64,000 nucleotides of DNA from positions 62,001-126,000 of the forward strand of contig NZ_JAHCLU010000001.1 of NCBI RefSeq assembly GCF_018448785.1, read 5' to 3'. A program made the position numbers and the translations under genes. Below, in pieces: positions 31,478-40,825 of this stretch. The notes beneath the pieces are model-generated. The model did no database searches. It was not told the origin of the DNA and worked only from the letters and a program-made list of their open reading frames with translations. Position 1 is the stretch's first letter; each line of letters begins with the position of its first letter. This DNA is from Halomonas jincaotanensis (GTDB lineage: Bacteria > Pseudomonadota > Gammaproteobacteria > Pseudomonadales > Halomonadaceae).

Positions 31478-31511
31478 CAGGGCCGCCGTGGCGGTCCAGG
31501 AGACGTGGCAA

Positions 31512-32684
31512 ATGTTCGAAATAGTAGATAACGCACCCTCAAGCAGTGCCGTCATCAAGGTCATCGGTGTCGGTGGCGGCGGTGGTAATGCCGTCAATCA
31601 CATGGTCGAAAGCAACATCGAGGGCGTGGAGTTTATCTGCGCCAACACCGATGCTCAGGCGCTCAAGCGCGTCTCGGCCAAGACTGTCCTTCAGCTTGGC
31701 AGCGAGATCACCAAGGGGCTGGGCGCCGGCGCAAGTCCGGAAGTCGGCCGGCAGGCTGCGATGGAAGATCGTGAGCGTATTGCCGAGTTGCTCAACGGTG
31801 CCGACATGGTGTTCATTACCGCCGGTATGGGTGGTGGCACAGGTACCGGTGGTGCGCCCGTGGTCGCTCAGGTGGCCAAGGAGCTGGGTATTCTCACCGT
31901 CGCCGTAGTGACGCGCCCCTTCCCCTTCGAAGGCCCCAAGCGTATGCGGGCTGCCGAGGAGGGTATGAAGGAGTTATCCGAATACGTCGACTCGCTGATC
32001 ACCATTCCCAACGAGAAGCTGCTGTCGGTGCTTGGCAAGAATGCCAGCCTGTTGAATGCGTTTAGCGCCGCCAACGATGTGTTGCTCGGTGCCGTTCAAG
32101 GCATTGCCGAGCTGATCACCAGCCCGGGTATCATCAACGTCGACTTTGCCGACGTGCGCACGGTGATGTCCGAAATGGGCATGGCGATGATGGGAACCGG
32201 CGGTGCTACGGGTGAGAACAGGGCGCGAGAGGCTGCCGAGAAAGCCATCAGGAGCCCGTTGCTCGAAGATATCGATTTGCATGGCGCTCGAGGCATCCTG
32301 GTCAACATCACCGCTGGCCCCGATCTTTCCATCGGCGAGTTTAATGACGTCGGCGCGACGGTGCAGGAGTTCGCCTCACAGGATGCCACCATCGTGGTCG
32401 GTACCTCTATCGACATGGAAATGACCGACGAGTTGCGGGTCACCGTGGTCGCTGCCGGTCTTGATGGCCAGCAACCGCGCCAGAAAGCGACACCGCGGGA
32501 GACGGTGCGCCGCGAAGCGGCGGAATATCGTCAACGGCAACAACCCGCGGTCGGTCGTGCACAGGCAACCGCGCCTCGCGCCGACCCCCAGGAAGCTAAA
32601 CGTCCTCAGCCAGAGAAGCGTAAGTCGCAAGAGCTCGATGATTATCTGGATATTCCGGCTTTCCTGCGTCGCCAGGCGGACTGA
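31512..32684 (+). CDS. ftsZ: Cell division protein FtsZ
   Basis: Tubulin-like GTPase that forms the division ring. The 390-residue product has the N-terminal [15 protein letters not shown], the tubulin signature [13 protein letters not shown] (about residues 105-117), the T7 loop region [11 protein letters not shown], a linker of about 55 residues rich in R, Q, P and E, and the C-terminal peptide [14 protein letters not shown] that binds FtsA and ZipA. Start ATG 31512 follows AGGAG with nine-base spacing; an upstream in-frame ATG (31488) is less well placed. Confidence 0.98.
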   Translation: MFEIVDNAPSSSAVIKVIGVGGGGGNAVNHMVESNIEGVEFICANTDAQALKRVSAKTVLQLGSEITKGLGAGASPEVGRQAAMEDRERIAELLNGADMVFITAGMGGGTGTGGAPVVAQVAKELGILTVAVVTRPFPFEGPKRMRAAEEGMKELSEYVDSLITIPNEKLLSVLGKNASLLNAFSAANDVLLGAVQGIAELITSPGIINVDFADVRTVMSEMGMAMMGTGGATGENRAREAAEKAIRSPLLEDIDLHGARGILVNITAGPDLSIGEFNDVGATVQEFASQDATIVVGTSIDMEMTDELRVTVVAAGLDGQQPRQKATPRETVRREAAEYRQRQQPAVGRAQATAPRADPQEAKRPQPEKRKSQELDDYLDIPAFLRRQAD

Positions 32685-32794
32685 GGTTGACTATCGGAGC
32701 CAACGATGATTCCGGGCAAAGTTTTTTGTTGGAACAGCCGTTCGGTGATACAGTGAACAGTGTTTGATAATCAACCATAGCCCGGTTAATGCCC

Positions 32795-33706
32795 ATGATC
32801 AGACAACGTACCCTGAAGAACGTCATTCGCGCCACAGGCGTCGGCCTGCATTCTGGCAAGAAGGTGTATCTTTCCTTGCGCCCTGCGCCTGTGGATACTG
32901 GTATCGTCTTCGTGCGTACCGATCTCGATCCAGAAGTGCAGGTACCGGCGCGGGCAGAGAACGTCACCGACACCACCCTGTGTACCGCGTTGACGGCGGG
33001 CGGAGCGAAGGTGGCCACCGTCGAACATCTGATGTCTGCATTGGCCGGACTCGGAATCGACAATGCCTATGTTGACGTCAGCGCTCCCGAAGTACCGATC
33101 ATGGACGGAAGCGCGGGTCCTTTCGTGTTCCTGATTCAGTCGGCAGGGATCAGCGAACAGAACGCCCCCAAGAAGTTCATACGCATCAAGCGCGAAGTTG
33201 CCGTTCATGACGGCGACAAACAAGCGATATTCCTGCCCCATCGAGGCTTCAAGGTGTCGTTTTCCATCGACTTCGATCACCCCGTATTTCACGGCCAGAA
33301 GCAAACAGCCATGGTCGACTTTTCCACGACGTCTTTCGTCAAGGAAGTCTCGCGGGCGCGGACCTTCGGGTTTATGCGCGATCTGGAGTATTTGCGCTCC
33401 AATAATCTAGCGCTTGGCGGGAGCTTGGATAATGCCATCGTGGTTGACGATTATCGTATCGTGAATGAGGGTGGCCTCCGTTATGACGATGAGTTCGTCA
33501 AACACAAGGTGCTTGACGCCATCGGCGACCTCTATCAACTCGGTTTCAGCCTGATTGGTGAATTCCGTGGCGTCAAATCGGGTCACGCGCTCAATAATCA
33601 GCTTTGTCGTGCCTTGATGGCGCAGCCTGATGCTTATGAAGTGGTGACCTTCGAGGCCGAGGCCGATATTGCCCCGATTTCCTACGCCGCGCCGGCCATG
33701 GCCTGA
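32795..33706 (+). CDS. lpxC: UDP-3-O-acyl-GlcNAc deacetylase LpxC
   Basis: Zinc amidase and committed step of lipid A synthesis. The 303-residue protein starts [21 protein letters not shown]; metal and catalytic residues are present in [13 protein letters not shown] (catalytic E and zinc H) and [10 protein letters not shown] (zinc H and D), and the general-base region GHALNNQL is intact. I use ATG 32795 because family members begin MIxQRTLK; ATG 32789, two codons earlier, is also possible. The C-terminus [17 protein letters not shown] resembles the Pseudomonas protein. A terminator follows. Confidence 0.97.
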   Translation: MIRQRTLKNVIRATGVGLHSGKKVYLSLRPAPVDTGIVFVRTDLDPEVQVPARAENVTDTTLCTALTAGGAKVATVEHLMSALAGLGIDNAYVDVSAPEVPIMDGSAGPFVFLIQSAGISEQNAPKKFIRIKREVAVHDGDKQAIFLPHRGFKVSFSIDFDHPVFHGQKQTAMVDFSTTSFVKEVSRARTFGFMRDLEYLRSNNLALGGSLDNAIVVDDYRIVNEGGLRYDDEFVKHKVLDAIGDLYQLGFSLIGEFRGVKSGHALNNQLCRALMAQPDAYEVVTFEAEADIAPISYAAPAMA

Positions 33707-33757
33707 TCCCGGCGTCGTCGGGAGCCTGAAGCGATAAACCTGAAGCCTGAAGAAGAC

Positions 33758-33794
33758 AACACCCCCACAGCATTGCTTTGGGGGTGTTTGCTGT
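33758..33794 (+). terminator. Rho-independent terminator after lpxC
   Basis: Ten-base stem AACACCCCCA (33758-33767) / TGGGGGTGTT (33779-33788), 11-base loop, followed by TGCTGTT. The U-tract is imperfect. It closes the dcw-lpxC cluster and faces the convergent dciA end. Confidence 0.8.
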
Positions 33795-33808
33795 TGACTG
33801 AGACGAAC

Positions 33809-34270
33809 TTATGGCTTTTTCTCGGCGTGGGAGGCTAGGCGTTCGAGAGCGCCCCTGAGACGGGTATCCTCGATGTCGGCTGCACAGCTGGAAAGCTCAT
33901 TGGCAGCCCGGGCGGGAAGTTCGCGAACGTAACGCCGTGGTGCCTTCACTGTATGCACCGGCCGCACCTTGAAATGAAAGCTGGTCACTGCATCGAAGCC
34001 CGGAAGCTCGTGAAGCAGCTGTAGAAGGCGTCGTTGTTCGTAACGTAGCCAGGTCAGCCAGACGGCGCGGTCGGTAATCAATGTCAAACGACCGTCTTGG
34101 AACCCGCCGACATAAAGATGCTCGCGGACCTCCCCGGCAAGATGCTCTCGCAGGTGCTGCTGGGCCCGTTCGATAAGCCTGGCGGTGCGCATCAGCGAAC
34201 CCAGCTCACCGCCGCTATCCAGCAGGCGGGACATGGGCTGGGCGCGTGCGCGCTTAACCTTTATACTCAT
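33809..34270 (-). CDS. dciA: DciA-like protein (DUF721)
   Basis: Member of the DUF721/DciA family; DciA is the replicative helicase loader or operator in bacteria lacking DnaC. The 153-residue product has a basic N-terminus and the KH-like core (LRTAR-type helix, EHLYVGGFQDGRLTLITDRAVWLTWLRY region) typical of the family, followed by a charged tail. Start ATG 34270 (MSIKVKRARAQP) is preceded by a GAG-containing weak site; an upstream ATG at 34300 has none. It lies between lpxC and secA on the opposite strand. Confidence 0.85.
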   Translation of the reverse strand: MSIKVKRARAQPMSRLLDSGGELGSLMRTARLIERAQQHLREHLAGEVREHLYVGGFQDGRLTLITDRAVWLTWLRYEQRRLLQLLHELPGFDAVTSFHFKVRPVHTVKAPRRYVRELPARAANELSSCAADIEDTRLRGALERLASHAEKKP

Positions 34271-34378
34271 TGGCTTTCTCGAGGCCTTCCCGCTGGACAT
34301 GGTATTCGATCACGCCGTGCCGTGGTCGATAGAGGGTAATCAGCGGGAGCCTACCACGCTCTGGAGTCCATCGACAGC

Positions 34379-34777
34379 ATGCCGACCATCCCCAGCCACC
34401 ACCCCCCTGTTCCGGACTCTCGCTCAAACGCGCGTCGTCCGACGGGGCGCCGTGCAATCGGACGACGTTCGGCCCGATGGTGGTTGGCAGGCCTGCTGGT
34501 GGGGTGTCTGTTGCCGGCCAGCCTGGCGCAGGCCGAGGGATGGCGATATTCCGAGCGAATCGCCCAAATCTGTGTGCTGGCCCCGGCGTCGATTCGTGCC
34601 AGTTCTAGGCTTCGGGCACGCCGCCGAGCCATGGTGCGATGGCTATGTCGCCTTGCGTGGCAACCCATCGATACCCTCCGCTCGCCGGAACGTATGGCTT
34701 CACCGCAACCGCGGGCTATCGCCGGTCACGACGTGCTGACACGACGAGGGCCGCCCTCTGTGTGGGCATGTCGCTAA
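34379..34777 (+). CDS. Small exported protein upstream of secA; candidate SecM-like arrest peptide
   Basis: I do not recognise this 132-residue protein by homology. It has a basic N-terminal region rich in R, then a textbook Sec signal peptide (RRSARWWLAGLLVGCLLP, with a cleavage site after A-Q-A at about residue 52), then an arginine-rich, low-complexity mature part that ends R-R-G-P-P-S-V-W-A-C-R. L-V-G-C within the signal could also be read as a lipobox. The stop is 63 bases before the secA ATG at 34841. Position, signal peptide and a terminal R-G-P-P recall SecM (R-A-G-P) and the R-A-P-P arrest peptides. The alternative is a spurious or decayed ORF: GGAG is 12 bases upstream of the ATG, which is far, and the mature part has no known fold. 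Confidence 0.45.
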   Translation: MPTIPSHHPPVPDSRSNARRPTGRRAIGRRSARWWLAGLLVGCLLPASLAQAEGWRYSERIAQICVLAPASIRASSRLRARRRAMVRWLCRLAWQPIDTLRSPERMASPQPRAIAGHDVLTRRGPPSVWACR

Positions 34778-34822
34778 CCAACCAAACCGCCGACGTCCAT
34801 TGACACCGGCGCGATGCCACAC
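34760..34822 (+). promoter_or_regulatory. Predicted stem overlapping the secA translation start region
   Basis: GTGTGG (34760-34765), CAT (34767-34769) and CGC (34772-34774) can pair with CCACAC (34817-34822), ATG (34814-34816) and GCG (34811-34813). This is twelve base pairs with bulges of one and two bases; the loop (34775-34810) begins at the stop codon of the upstream ORF. The 3' arm contains the alternative secA ATG (34814) and ends ten bases before the GGA that serves the ATG at 34841. A ribosome paused at the R-G-P-P codons (34745-34756) would reach into the 5' arm. Pairing is read by eye; energy not computed. Confidence 0.45.
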
Positions 34823-34840
34823 GCAGCTATTGGACATTTC

Positions 34841-37588
34841 ATGATCAATTCCCTGTTACGTAAAGTCGTCGGTTCCAAGAACGACCGAGAAGTCAAAAGC
34901 ATGTCGCGTCAGGCCGCGCAGATCACCGCGATTGAGACCCAGCTCGAGAGCCTTGATGACAATACGCTCAAGGCGCGCACCCAAACGCTTCGTGAACGGA
35001 TCGAGGCCGGCGAGACGCTGGAGTCGCTGCTGCCGGATGCCTTCGCGACGGTGCGTGAGGCCAGCAAACGCGTGATGGGACTGCGCCACTTCGATGTGCA
35101 GTTGGTGGGTGGCATGACGCTGCATCGTGGCCGCATCGCTGAAATGAAGACCGGCGAGGGCAAGACGTTGGTGGCCACCTTGGCCGTTTACCTCAATGCC
35201 CTGTCCGGGGAAGGCGTCCACGTTGTCACTGTCAATGATTACCTGGCGAGTCGCGACGCGGAGTGGATGCGCCCGCTCTACGAATTCCTGGGGTTGAGCG
35301 TTGGCATCATCTACTCAGGGCAAAACGCCGAGGAGAAGCGTGCAGCCTATGCCTGCGATATCACCTACGGCACTAACAACGAATTCGGCTTCGATTACCT
35401 GCGCGATAACATGGCGTTCTCATTGGAGGATAAGGTGCAGCGTGGGCTGCACTTCGCTATCGTCGATGAAGTCGATTCAATTCTGATTGATGAGGCGCGT
35501 ACGCCACTGATTATCTCGGGTGCCGTGGATGAAAACACCGAGCTTTACAAGGTTGTCGATCGCCTGTCCGTTCACCTGGAGCAGGGTAGCGAGGACGAGG
35601 AAACCGTAAGCGGGGATTTCATCCTCGACGAGAAACAGAAACAGGTGGAAGTTACCGAGCAGGGACATCACAAGGTCGAAGAGCTGATGCGGGCAGAAGG
35701 TCTGTTGGGCGAGGAGGAGTCGCTCTATGCGGTCCAGAACCTAAACTTGCTTCAGCATATGCATTCGGCGCTGCGGGCGAGACATCTCTACCATCGCGAC
35801 GTGGATTACATCGTCAAGGATGGGCAGGTGGTGATCGTCGATGAGCACACCGGCCGCAGCATGCCGGGTCGGCGTTGGTCGGAAGGCCTGCACCAGGCGG
35901 TGGAGGCCAAAGAGAGTGTCACCGTCCAGCGCGAGAGCCAGACGTTGGCATCGACTACCTTCCAGAACTACTTCCGCCTCTACGACAAGTTGGCCGGAAT
36001 GACCGGCACTGCCGACACCGAGGCTTTCGAGTTCCGGCAGATCTATGGCCTGGACGTGGTGGTGATTCCCACCAATCAGCCATTGATTCGCGAGGATCAG
36101 AACGATCTGGTCTACCTCACCGCCGAGGAAAAGTACGAGGCGATCATCGAGGACGTCAGGACACAGACCGAGGCAGGCCGCCCCGTGCTGGTGGGTACCG
36201 CCTCCATCGAGACCAGCGAATACCTGGCGGCCCTGATGCGCAAGGCCGAGCTCACGTTCAACGTGCTCAACGCCAAGCAGCACCAGAGCGAGGCCGAGAT
36301 CATCGCCCAGGCGGGCCAGCCGGGTGCGATCACCATCGCCACCAACATGGCGGGTCGCGGCACCGATATCGTCCTTGGCGGAAACTGGGAAGCCGAGGCC
36401 GCCAAGCAGGGCGAGGCCAGCGAGGCGCAGATGGCGAAGATCAAGGCCGACTGGCAGGCTCGCCACGATGGGGTGCTGGCGGCCGGCGGTCTGCATGTGA
36501 TCGGCTCCGAACGCCATGAATCGCGTCGCATCGACAATCAGCTACGCGGCCGTGCAGGCCGTCAGGGTGACCCGGGGTCGACACGCTTCTTCCTCTCGCT
36601 GGAAGACAATCTGATGCGGCTGTTCGGCTCCGACCGGGTGCAGCGCATGATGAAGGCGCTGGGCCTTGAGCACGGGGAGGCAATCGAACACAAGATGGTC
36701 TCCAACGCCGTCGAACGTGCGCAAAAGAAGGTCGAAAGCCGCAATTTCGATATTCGCAAGCAGCTACTCGAGTATGACGATGTGGCCAACGACCAGCGTC
36801 GCGTCATCTACGAGCAGCGTAACGATATCCTGAGTTCCGATGACGTCTCGGCCCCTATCGCGGGCATTCGGGAAGAGGTGCTCGATCAGGCCATCAGCGA
36901 GTTCGTACCTCCCCAGAGCCTCGCCGAACAGTGGGACCTGGCCGGCCTCGAGGATCACCTCAGAACCGAATTCAACCTTGATGCGCCGGTCGTGGAGTGG
37001 TCCGAGAAGGACGAGCGCTTCCATGAAGAACAGCTGCGTGAACGCCTGCAGGCGATGCATCGCGAAGCCTACGAGGATAAAGTCGCGGAGGCCGGTCACG
37101 AGTTAATGCGTCGCTTCGAAAAGCAGGTAATGCTTCAGGTCCTCGATACGCGCTGGAAGGAACACTTACAGTCGATGGACCATCTGCGCCGGGGAATTCA
37201 TTTGCGTGGCTATGCGCAGAAAAACCCCAAACAGGAATATAAGCGCGAGTCCTTCGAACTGTTCCAGACGCTGCTGACCAACATCAAGTCGGACGTGATC
37301 CGCATTCTCAGCCATGTGAAGGTGCGCCGTCCCGAGGAAGTCGAGGAACTCGAACAGCAGCGTCGCGATGCCCTGGCGCGTGAGAAAGCCGGTGCATCGA
37401 GTCGACACGATGCTCCCGAGACATCCGACGAGTCACCCGCAGATGAGGCAAGGGCCGAGAGTGCTCCGTTGCCGCCGGGTGCCGACGGTCGACCGCTGCG
37501 TCGCGAGGGACCCAAGGTGGGACGTAACGACCCTTGCCCCTGCGGCTCGGGCAAGAAGTACAAGCAGTGTTGCGGCACGTTGAACTGA
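34841..37588 (+). CDS. secA: Preprotein translocase ATPase SecA
   Basis: Motor ATPase that pushes unfolded preproteins through SecYEG. The 915-residue protein has Walker A MKTGEGKT (about residues 102-109), the [19 protein letters not shown] segment, helicase-like motifs [14 protein letters not shown] and [23 protein letters not shown], and the zinc-binding C-terminus C899-P-C901[10 protein letters not shown]911 that contacts SecB and lipids. I start at ATG 34841 ([16 protein letters not shown]) by comparison with other SecA proteins; ATG 34814 would add nine residues. The ribosome-binding site (GGA) is weak. Confidence 0.97.
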   Translation: MINSLLRKVVGSKNDREVKSMSRQAAQITAIETQLESLDDNTLKARTQTLRERIEAGETLESLLPDAFATVREASKRVMGLRHFDVQLVGGMTLHRGRIAEMKTGEGKTLVATLAVYLNALSGEGVHVVTVNDYLASRDAEWMRPLYEFLGLSVGIIYSGQNAEEKRAAYACDITYGTNNEFGFDYLRDNMAFSLEDKVQRGLHFAIVDEVDSILIDEARTPLIISGAVDENTELYKVVDRLSVHLEQGSEDEETVSGDFILDEKQKQVEVTEQGHHKVEELMRAEGLLGEEESLYAVQNLNLLQHMHSALRARHLYHRDVDYIVKDGQVVIVDEHTGRSMPGRRWSEGLHQAVEAKESVTVQRESQTLASTTFQNYFRLYDKLAGMTGTADTEAFEFRQIYGLDVVVIPTNQPLIREDQNDLVYLTAEEKYEAIIEDVRTQTEAGRPVLVGTASIETSEYLAALMRKAELTFNVLNAKQHQSEAEIIAQAGQPGAITIATNMAGRGTDIVLGGNWEAEAAKQGEASEAQMAKIKADWQARHDGVLAAGGLHVIGSERHESRRIDNQLRGRAGRQGDPGSTRFFLSLEDNLMRLFGSDRVQRMMKALGLEHGEAIEHKMVSNAVERAQKKVESRNFDIRKQLLEYDDVANDQRRVIYEQRNDILSSDDVSAPIAGIREEVLDQAISEFVPPQSLAEQWDLAGLEDHLRTEFNLDAPVVEWSEKDERFHEEQLRERLQAMHREAYEDKVAEAGHELMRRFEKQVMLQVLDTRWKEHLQSMDHLRRGIHLRGYAQKNPKQEYKRESFELFQTLLTNIKSDVIRILSHVKVRRPEEVEELEQQRRDALAREKAGASSRHDAPETSDESPADEARAESAPLPPGADGRPLRREGPKVGRNDPCPCGSGKKYKQCCGTLN

Positions 37589-37616
37589 GCGTTAAGCCCT
37601 ACGAGGAGACGAGACG

Positions 37617-38852
37617 ATGGCGGTGGGTGAGGCGTATTTTCCCAACATGCCGGTGATTGACGGTCTGCGCCTGGGCACGTCCCGGGCCGGTATCAAGTCG
37701 CCGGAACGGCGAGACCTGGTGGTGATCGAGATCCCCGATGGCGCCCAGGTAGTGGGGGCCTTCACTCGCAACGCCTTTTGCGCCGCGCCGGTGATCGTTG
37801 CTCGCGATCACCTGGCTCGCTGCGCGTCGCGCGGCGCGGCAGCGCGTTACCTGGTGATCAACACGGGCAATGCCAATGCCGGTACCGGCGAGACGGGATT
37901 GCGCGATGCCCGCGCCACTTGCGCCGCGTTGGCGCAGTTGGCTGGCGTCGACGAAGATAGCGTTCTGCCGTTTTCCACCGGTGTGATCGGCGAGCCACTC
38001 CCCATGGAGCGCGTGATCGGAGGCCTGCCCGCGGCCTTTGCGGCGCTCGATGGAACAGCCCAGGCCTGGCATCAGGCGGCACAAGGAATCCTCACCACCG
38101 ATACGCGTGCCAAGGGCGCCAGCGTGACACTGCAGATCGGCGATGGCTCCGTAACCATCAACGGGATCAGCAAGGGCTCGGGCATGATTCGCCCCGACAT
38201 GGCGACCATGCTGGCATTTGTCGCGACGGATGCCAGCATCGAGATGTCGTTGCTGGACGCGCTGCTGCACGAGACGCTGGACCGGTCCTTCAACTGCATC
38301 ACCGTGGACGGCGATACCTCGACCAATGACGCCTGTATGTTGATGGCGACGGGGCGAGGTGCTGTCGTGGCTGACAATGATCCCGATGCGCTGGAGATCT
38401 TCCGCAATGGTCTGCAGCGGGTGATGACCGAACTCGCCCAAGCGATCGTTCGGGATGGCGAAGGCGCGACCAAGTTCGTCACCTTGCAGGTCAGCGGTGC
38501 TGGTGATCGCCAGGAGGCGCTCGATGTGGCTTTCACAGTGGCCCATTCGCCCCTGGTGAAAACTGCGCTCTATGCCAGCGATGCCAACTGGGGTCGGATT
38601 CTTGCGGCGGTGGGGCGCGCGCCGGTCGAGAATTTCGATGTGTCACGCGTGGTCATCGATTTGGATGACGTGCGCCTGGTCGAGCAGGGTGGCCGTGCCG
38701 CGAGCTACGCGGAGGACGCCGGCAGTGAGGTGATGGCGCGTGACGAGATTACCATCCATATCGACCTGGGGCGTGGCAAGGACAAAGCGACCGTCTGGAC
38801 CTCGGATCTGTCCCATGACTATATCTCCATCAACGCCGATTATCGAAGTTGA
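37617..38852 (+). CDS. argJ: Glutamate N-acetyltransferase / ornithine acetyltransferase ArgJ
   Basis: Transfers the acetyl group from N-acetylornithine to glutamate, giving the cyclic arginine pathway; some members also use acetyl-CoA. The proenzyme cuts itself between A and T in the segment SGMIRPDMATMLAF (about residues 188-201), producing alpha and beta chains; this motif is intact, as are GNANAGTG near the N-terminus and the C-terminal DLSHDYISINADYRS. Length 411 residues. AGGAG precedes ATG 37617. It lies 28 bases after secA, the same order as in Pseudomonas as I recall. Confidence 0.95.
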   Translation: MAVGEAYFPNMPVIDGLRLGTSRAGIKSPERRDLVVIEIPDGAQVVGAFTRNAFCAAPVIVARDHLARCASRGAAARYLVINTGNANAGTGETGLRDARATCAALAQLAGVDEDSVLPFSTGVIGEPLPMERVIGGLPAAFAALDGTAQAWHQAAQGILTTDTRAKGASVTLQIGDGSVTINGISKGSGMIRPDMATMLAFVATDASIEMSLLDALLHETLDRSFNCITVDGDTSTNDACMLMATGRGAVVADNDPDALEIFRNGLQRVMTELAQAIVRDGEGATKFVTLQVSGAGDRQEALDVAFTVAHSPLVKTALYASDANWGRILAAVGRAPVENFDVSRVVIDLDDVRLVEQGGRAASYAEDAGSEVMARDEITIHIDLGRGKDKATVWTSDLSHDYISINADYRS

Positions 38853-38946
38853 ACCGGCACCATTACCCGGTGGCAATATCGAGCAGAGGTCGAGCAATAG
38901 ACAACCCGCGCGGCGACATGGCCGTGCGAAAAAGCGGTAGGAATCA

Positions 38947-39903
38947 ATGAGCGCAATGGTGAAAAGAAGGGTGCATGTGGCGGCGGCGGCTATCATCAGC
39001 GCTGATGGTCGGGAAGTACTGATCGCTCGTCGGCCCTCCAGCGTCGATCATGGCGGGCTGTGGGAATTTCCCGGTGGCAAGCTGGCGCCCTACGAAACCG
39101 GCCTGGGCGGGCTCAAGCGTGAGTTGCACGAGGAACTGGGTGTGGAGATTCAGTCTGCTCAGCCATTGATTCGCATCCACCACGAGTACGCCGAAAAGCA
39201 TATCCTGCTGGATGTCTGGCAGGTTCATGCATTTTCCGGCGAACCCTTTGGGCGTGAGGGCCAAGCGGTTCGCTGGGTGCCGATGGAGGAGCTGGTCAAG
39301 TATCCTTTTCCGGCGGCCAATTTGCCGATACTGCGTGCCGTGATGTTGCCCACCGAATACCTCATCACGGGCGATGAGGACGACGAGAACCGCTTTCTCG
39401 AGCGACTCGAGCGTGCCCTGACCGAGGATCGGGTCAAGCTGGTGCAGTTTCGCGACAAGTCGCTGGACGAAGCGGCTTATCTGGCCCGCGCTGAAAAGGC
39501 GTTGGCGTTGTGCCATCGGCACGGGGCACGGCTACTGCTCAATGGCAACCCTGGGTTGCTCGAACGTGTCGATGCCGATGGCATTCATCTGACCAGCGAG
39601 CGGTTGATGTCGTTGGAGCGCCGGCCACTCAACGATGGCAAATGGGTGTCGGCCTCGACGCACGATTTCGGGCAGCTGCGTCAGGCCGGTCGGATCGGCT
39701 GCGACTTCGTGACGCTCTCGCCGCTGCGCACGACGCCTTCCCACCCCCAGGTAGCCCCGATAGGCTGGCACGAATTTCAGCAACTGGTGGAGCATGCGGC
39801 CATGCCGGTGTTCGCGCTGGGCGGTATGACGCGTCATGACGCGGATCATGCCCGCGGCGTGGGGGCCCAGGGCATCGCCTCGATCCGAGATTTCTGGAAA
39901 TAG
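38947..39903 (+). CDS. Nudix hydrolase fused to a ThiE-like domain
   Basis: Two-domain protein of 318 residues. Residues about 8-130 are a MutT-type Nudix domain with a complete Nudix box: G-K-L-A-P-Y-E, seven residues, then R-E-L-H-E-E-L-G-V. Family members of this type clean oxidised nucleotides such as 8-oxo-dGTP. Residues about 145-318 resemble thiamine-phosphate synthase (ThiE), with KLVQFRDKS and ALGGMT, but the usual N-D in the substrate loop is N-G here and GVHLGQ is GIHLTS, so thiamine synthesis is doubtful. The fusion is known in gammaproteobacteria next to secA-argJ. ATG 38956 is an alternative start. Confidence 0.88.
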   Translation: MSAMVKRRVHVAAAAIISADGREVLIARRPSSVDHGGLWEFPGGKLAPYETGLGGLKRELHEELGVEIQSAQPLIRIHHEYAEKHILLDVWQVHAFSGEPFGREGQAVRWVPMEELVKYPFPAANLPILRAVMLPTEYLITGDEDDENRFLERLERALTEDRVKLVQFRDKSLDEAAYLARAEKALALCHRHGARLLLNGNPGLLERVDADGIHLTSERLMSLERRPLNDGKWVSASTHDFGQLRQAGRIGCDFVTLSPLRTTPSHPQVAPIGWHEFQQLVEHAAMPVFALGGMTRHDADHARGVGAQGIASIRDFWK

Positions 39904-39922
39904 GGCTTACCGCTCTGCCTGT

Positions 39923-40825
39923 TCAGTCTCGGTAGCGTCGGGTCAGGTCGCCGTAGGCATCGATGCGACGGTCACGCAGGTAGGGCCAGATGCGCCTGAC
40001 TTCCTCGCTACGCGTCATGTCCAGGGTCTCGAGTAGCCGTTCGGCGTGCTGGCCGGCATGGGCCAGCAACTCGCCCTGAGGCCCACAGATGAAGCTTCCA
40101 CCCCAGAAGTCGATGCCGGGGCTCACGCCGGAGGCGTCGGGCTCGTGGCCGACCCGGTTGGCGACCACCACCGGCAGCCCATTGGCCACCCCATGGCTGC
40201 GCTGGATCAGCGTCCAGGCATCTTTCTGGCGCGCCTTCTCGGGCTCGTCGTCGGGCGGATGCCAGCCGATGGCGGTGGGATAGAGCAGCAGCTCGGCGCC
40301 GGCCAGCGCCATCAACCGCGCCGCTTCCGGATACCACTGGTCCCAGCAGACCAGTACCCCTAGCCGACCCACCGAGGTGTTGATGGGCTGAAAGCCCTGC
40401 TGGCGCGACTCGTCCAGATCCCCAGGCGTGAAGTAGAACTTCTCGTAGAACCCCGGGTCGTCGGGGATATGCATCTTGCGATACTGACCCACCCGGCCCC
40501 GATGACCGTCGAAGACCACGGCCGTGTTGTGGTAGATTCCCGGCGCGCGGCGCTCGAACAATGACCCTACCAGCACGATATCGAGCTCGGCGGCCAGCGC
40601 AGCGAGGCGGCTGCCGGTGGGGCCGTCCAGGGGTTCGGCCAGGTCGAAAAGCGCGGCGTCCTCGGTCTGGCAGAAGTAGTGCGTTGCGTGAAGCTCCTGG
40701 AGCATGACCAGTTCGGCACCGGCCGCCGCCAGTTCACGCACGCCGGCTTCGCTCTCCGCCAGGCTGCGCTCCTTGTCAGGCCAGGCCGGCTGCTGGACCA
40801 GGCCGACCTTGAGGGTTCGGGTCAT
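39923..40825 (-). CDS. aguB: N-carbamoylputrescine amidase (AguB)
   Basis: Carbon-nitrogen hydrolase (nitrilase superfamily) that splits N-carbamoylputrescine to putrescine, CO2 and ammonia. The 300-residue protein has the catalytic Glu (MLQELHATHYF), Lys (YRKMHIPDDPGF) and Cys (LVCWDQWYPEAARLMAL), together with the TAIGWHPPD segment typical of AguB. Start ATG 40825 follows AAGGAG. Its ATG overlaps the stop of aguA (ATGA), so the two are translated together and form the last two steps of the agmatine route to putrescine. The frame is open upstream but inside aguA. Confidence 0.94.
   Translation of the reverse strand: MTRTLKVGLVQQPAWPDKERSLAESEAGVRELAAAGAELVMLQELHATHYFCQTEDAALFDLAEPLDGPTGSRLAALAAELDIVLVGSLFERRAPGIYHNTAVVFDGHRGRVGQYRKMHIPDDPGFYEKFYFTPGDLDESRQQGFQPINTSVGRLGVLVCWDQWYPEAARLMALAGAELLLYPTAIGWHPPDDEPEKARQKDAWTLIQRSHGVANGLPVVVANRVGHEPDASGVSPGIDFWGGSFICGPQGELLAHAGQHAERLLETLDMTRSEEVRRIWPYLRDRRIDAYGDLTRRYRD

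Noticed and set aside
33722-33757. Three close copies of CCTGAAGC-like sequence after lpxC
   Set aside because: Short and imperfect, confined to 30 bases before the terminator; not enough to call a repeat element.
34185-34739. Overlapping plus-strand frame covering the dciA start and the secM-like ORF
   Set aside because: It extends antisense into dciA and lacks a signal peptide or ribosome-binding site; the 34379 frame explains the hydrophobic segment better.
34301-34840. M23 peptidase gene or its remnant, expected from Pseudomonas gene order
   Set aside because: I read all three plus-strand frames and saw no HxxxD or HxH zinc motifs or other M23 features.
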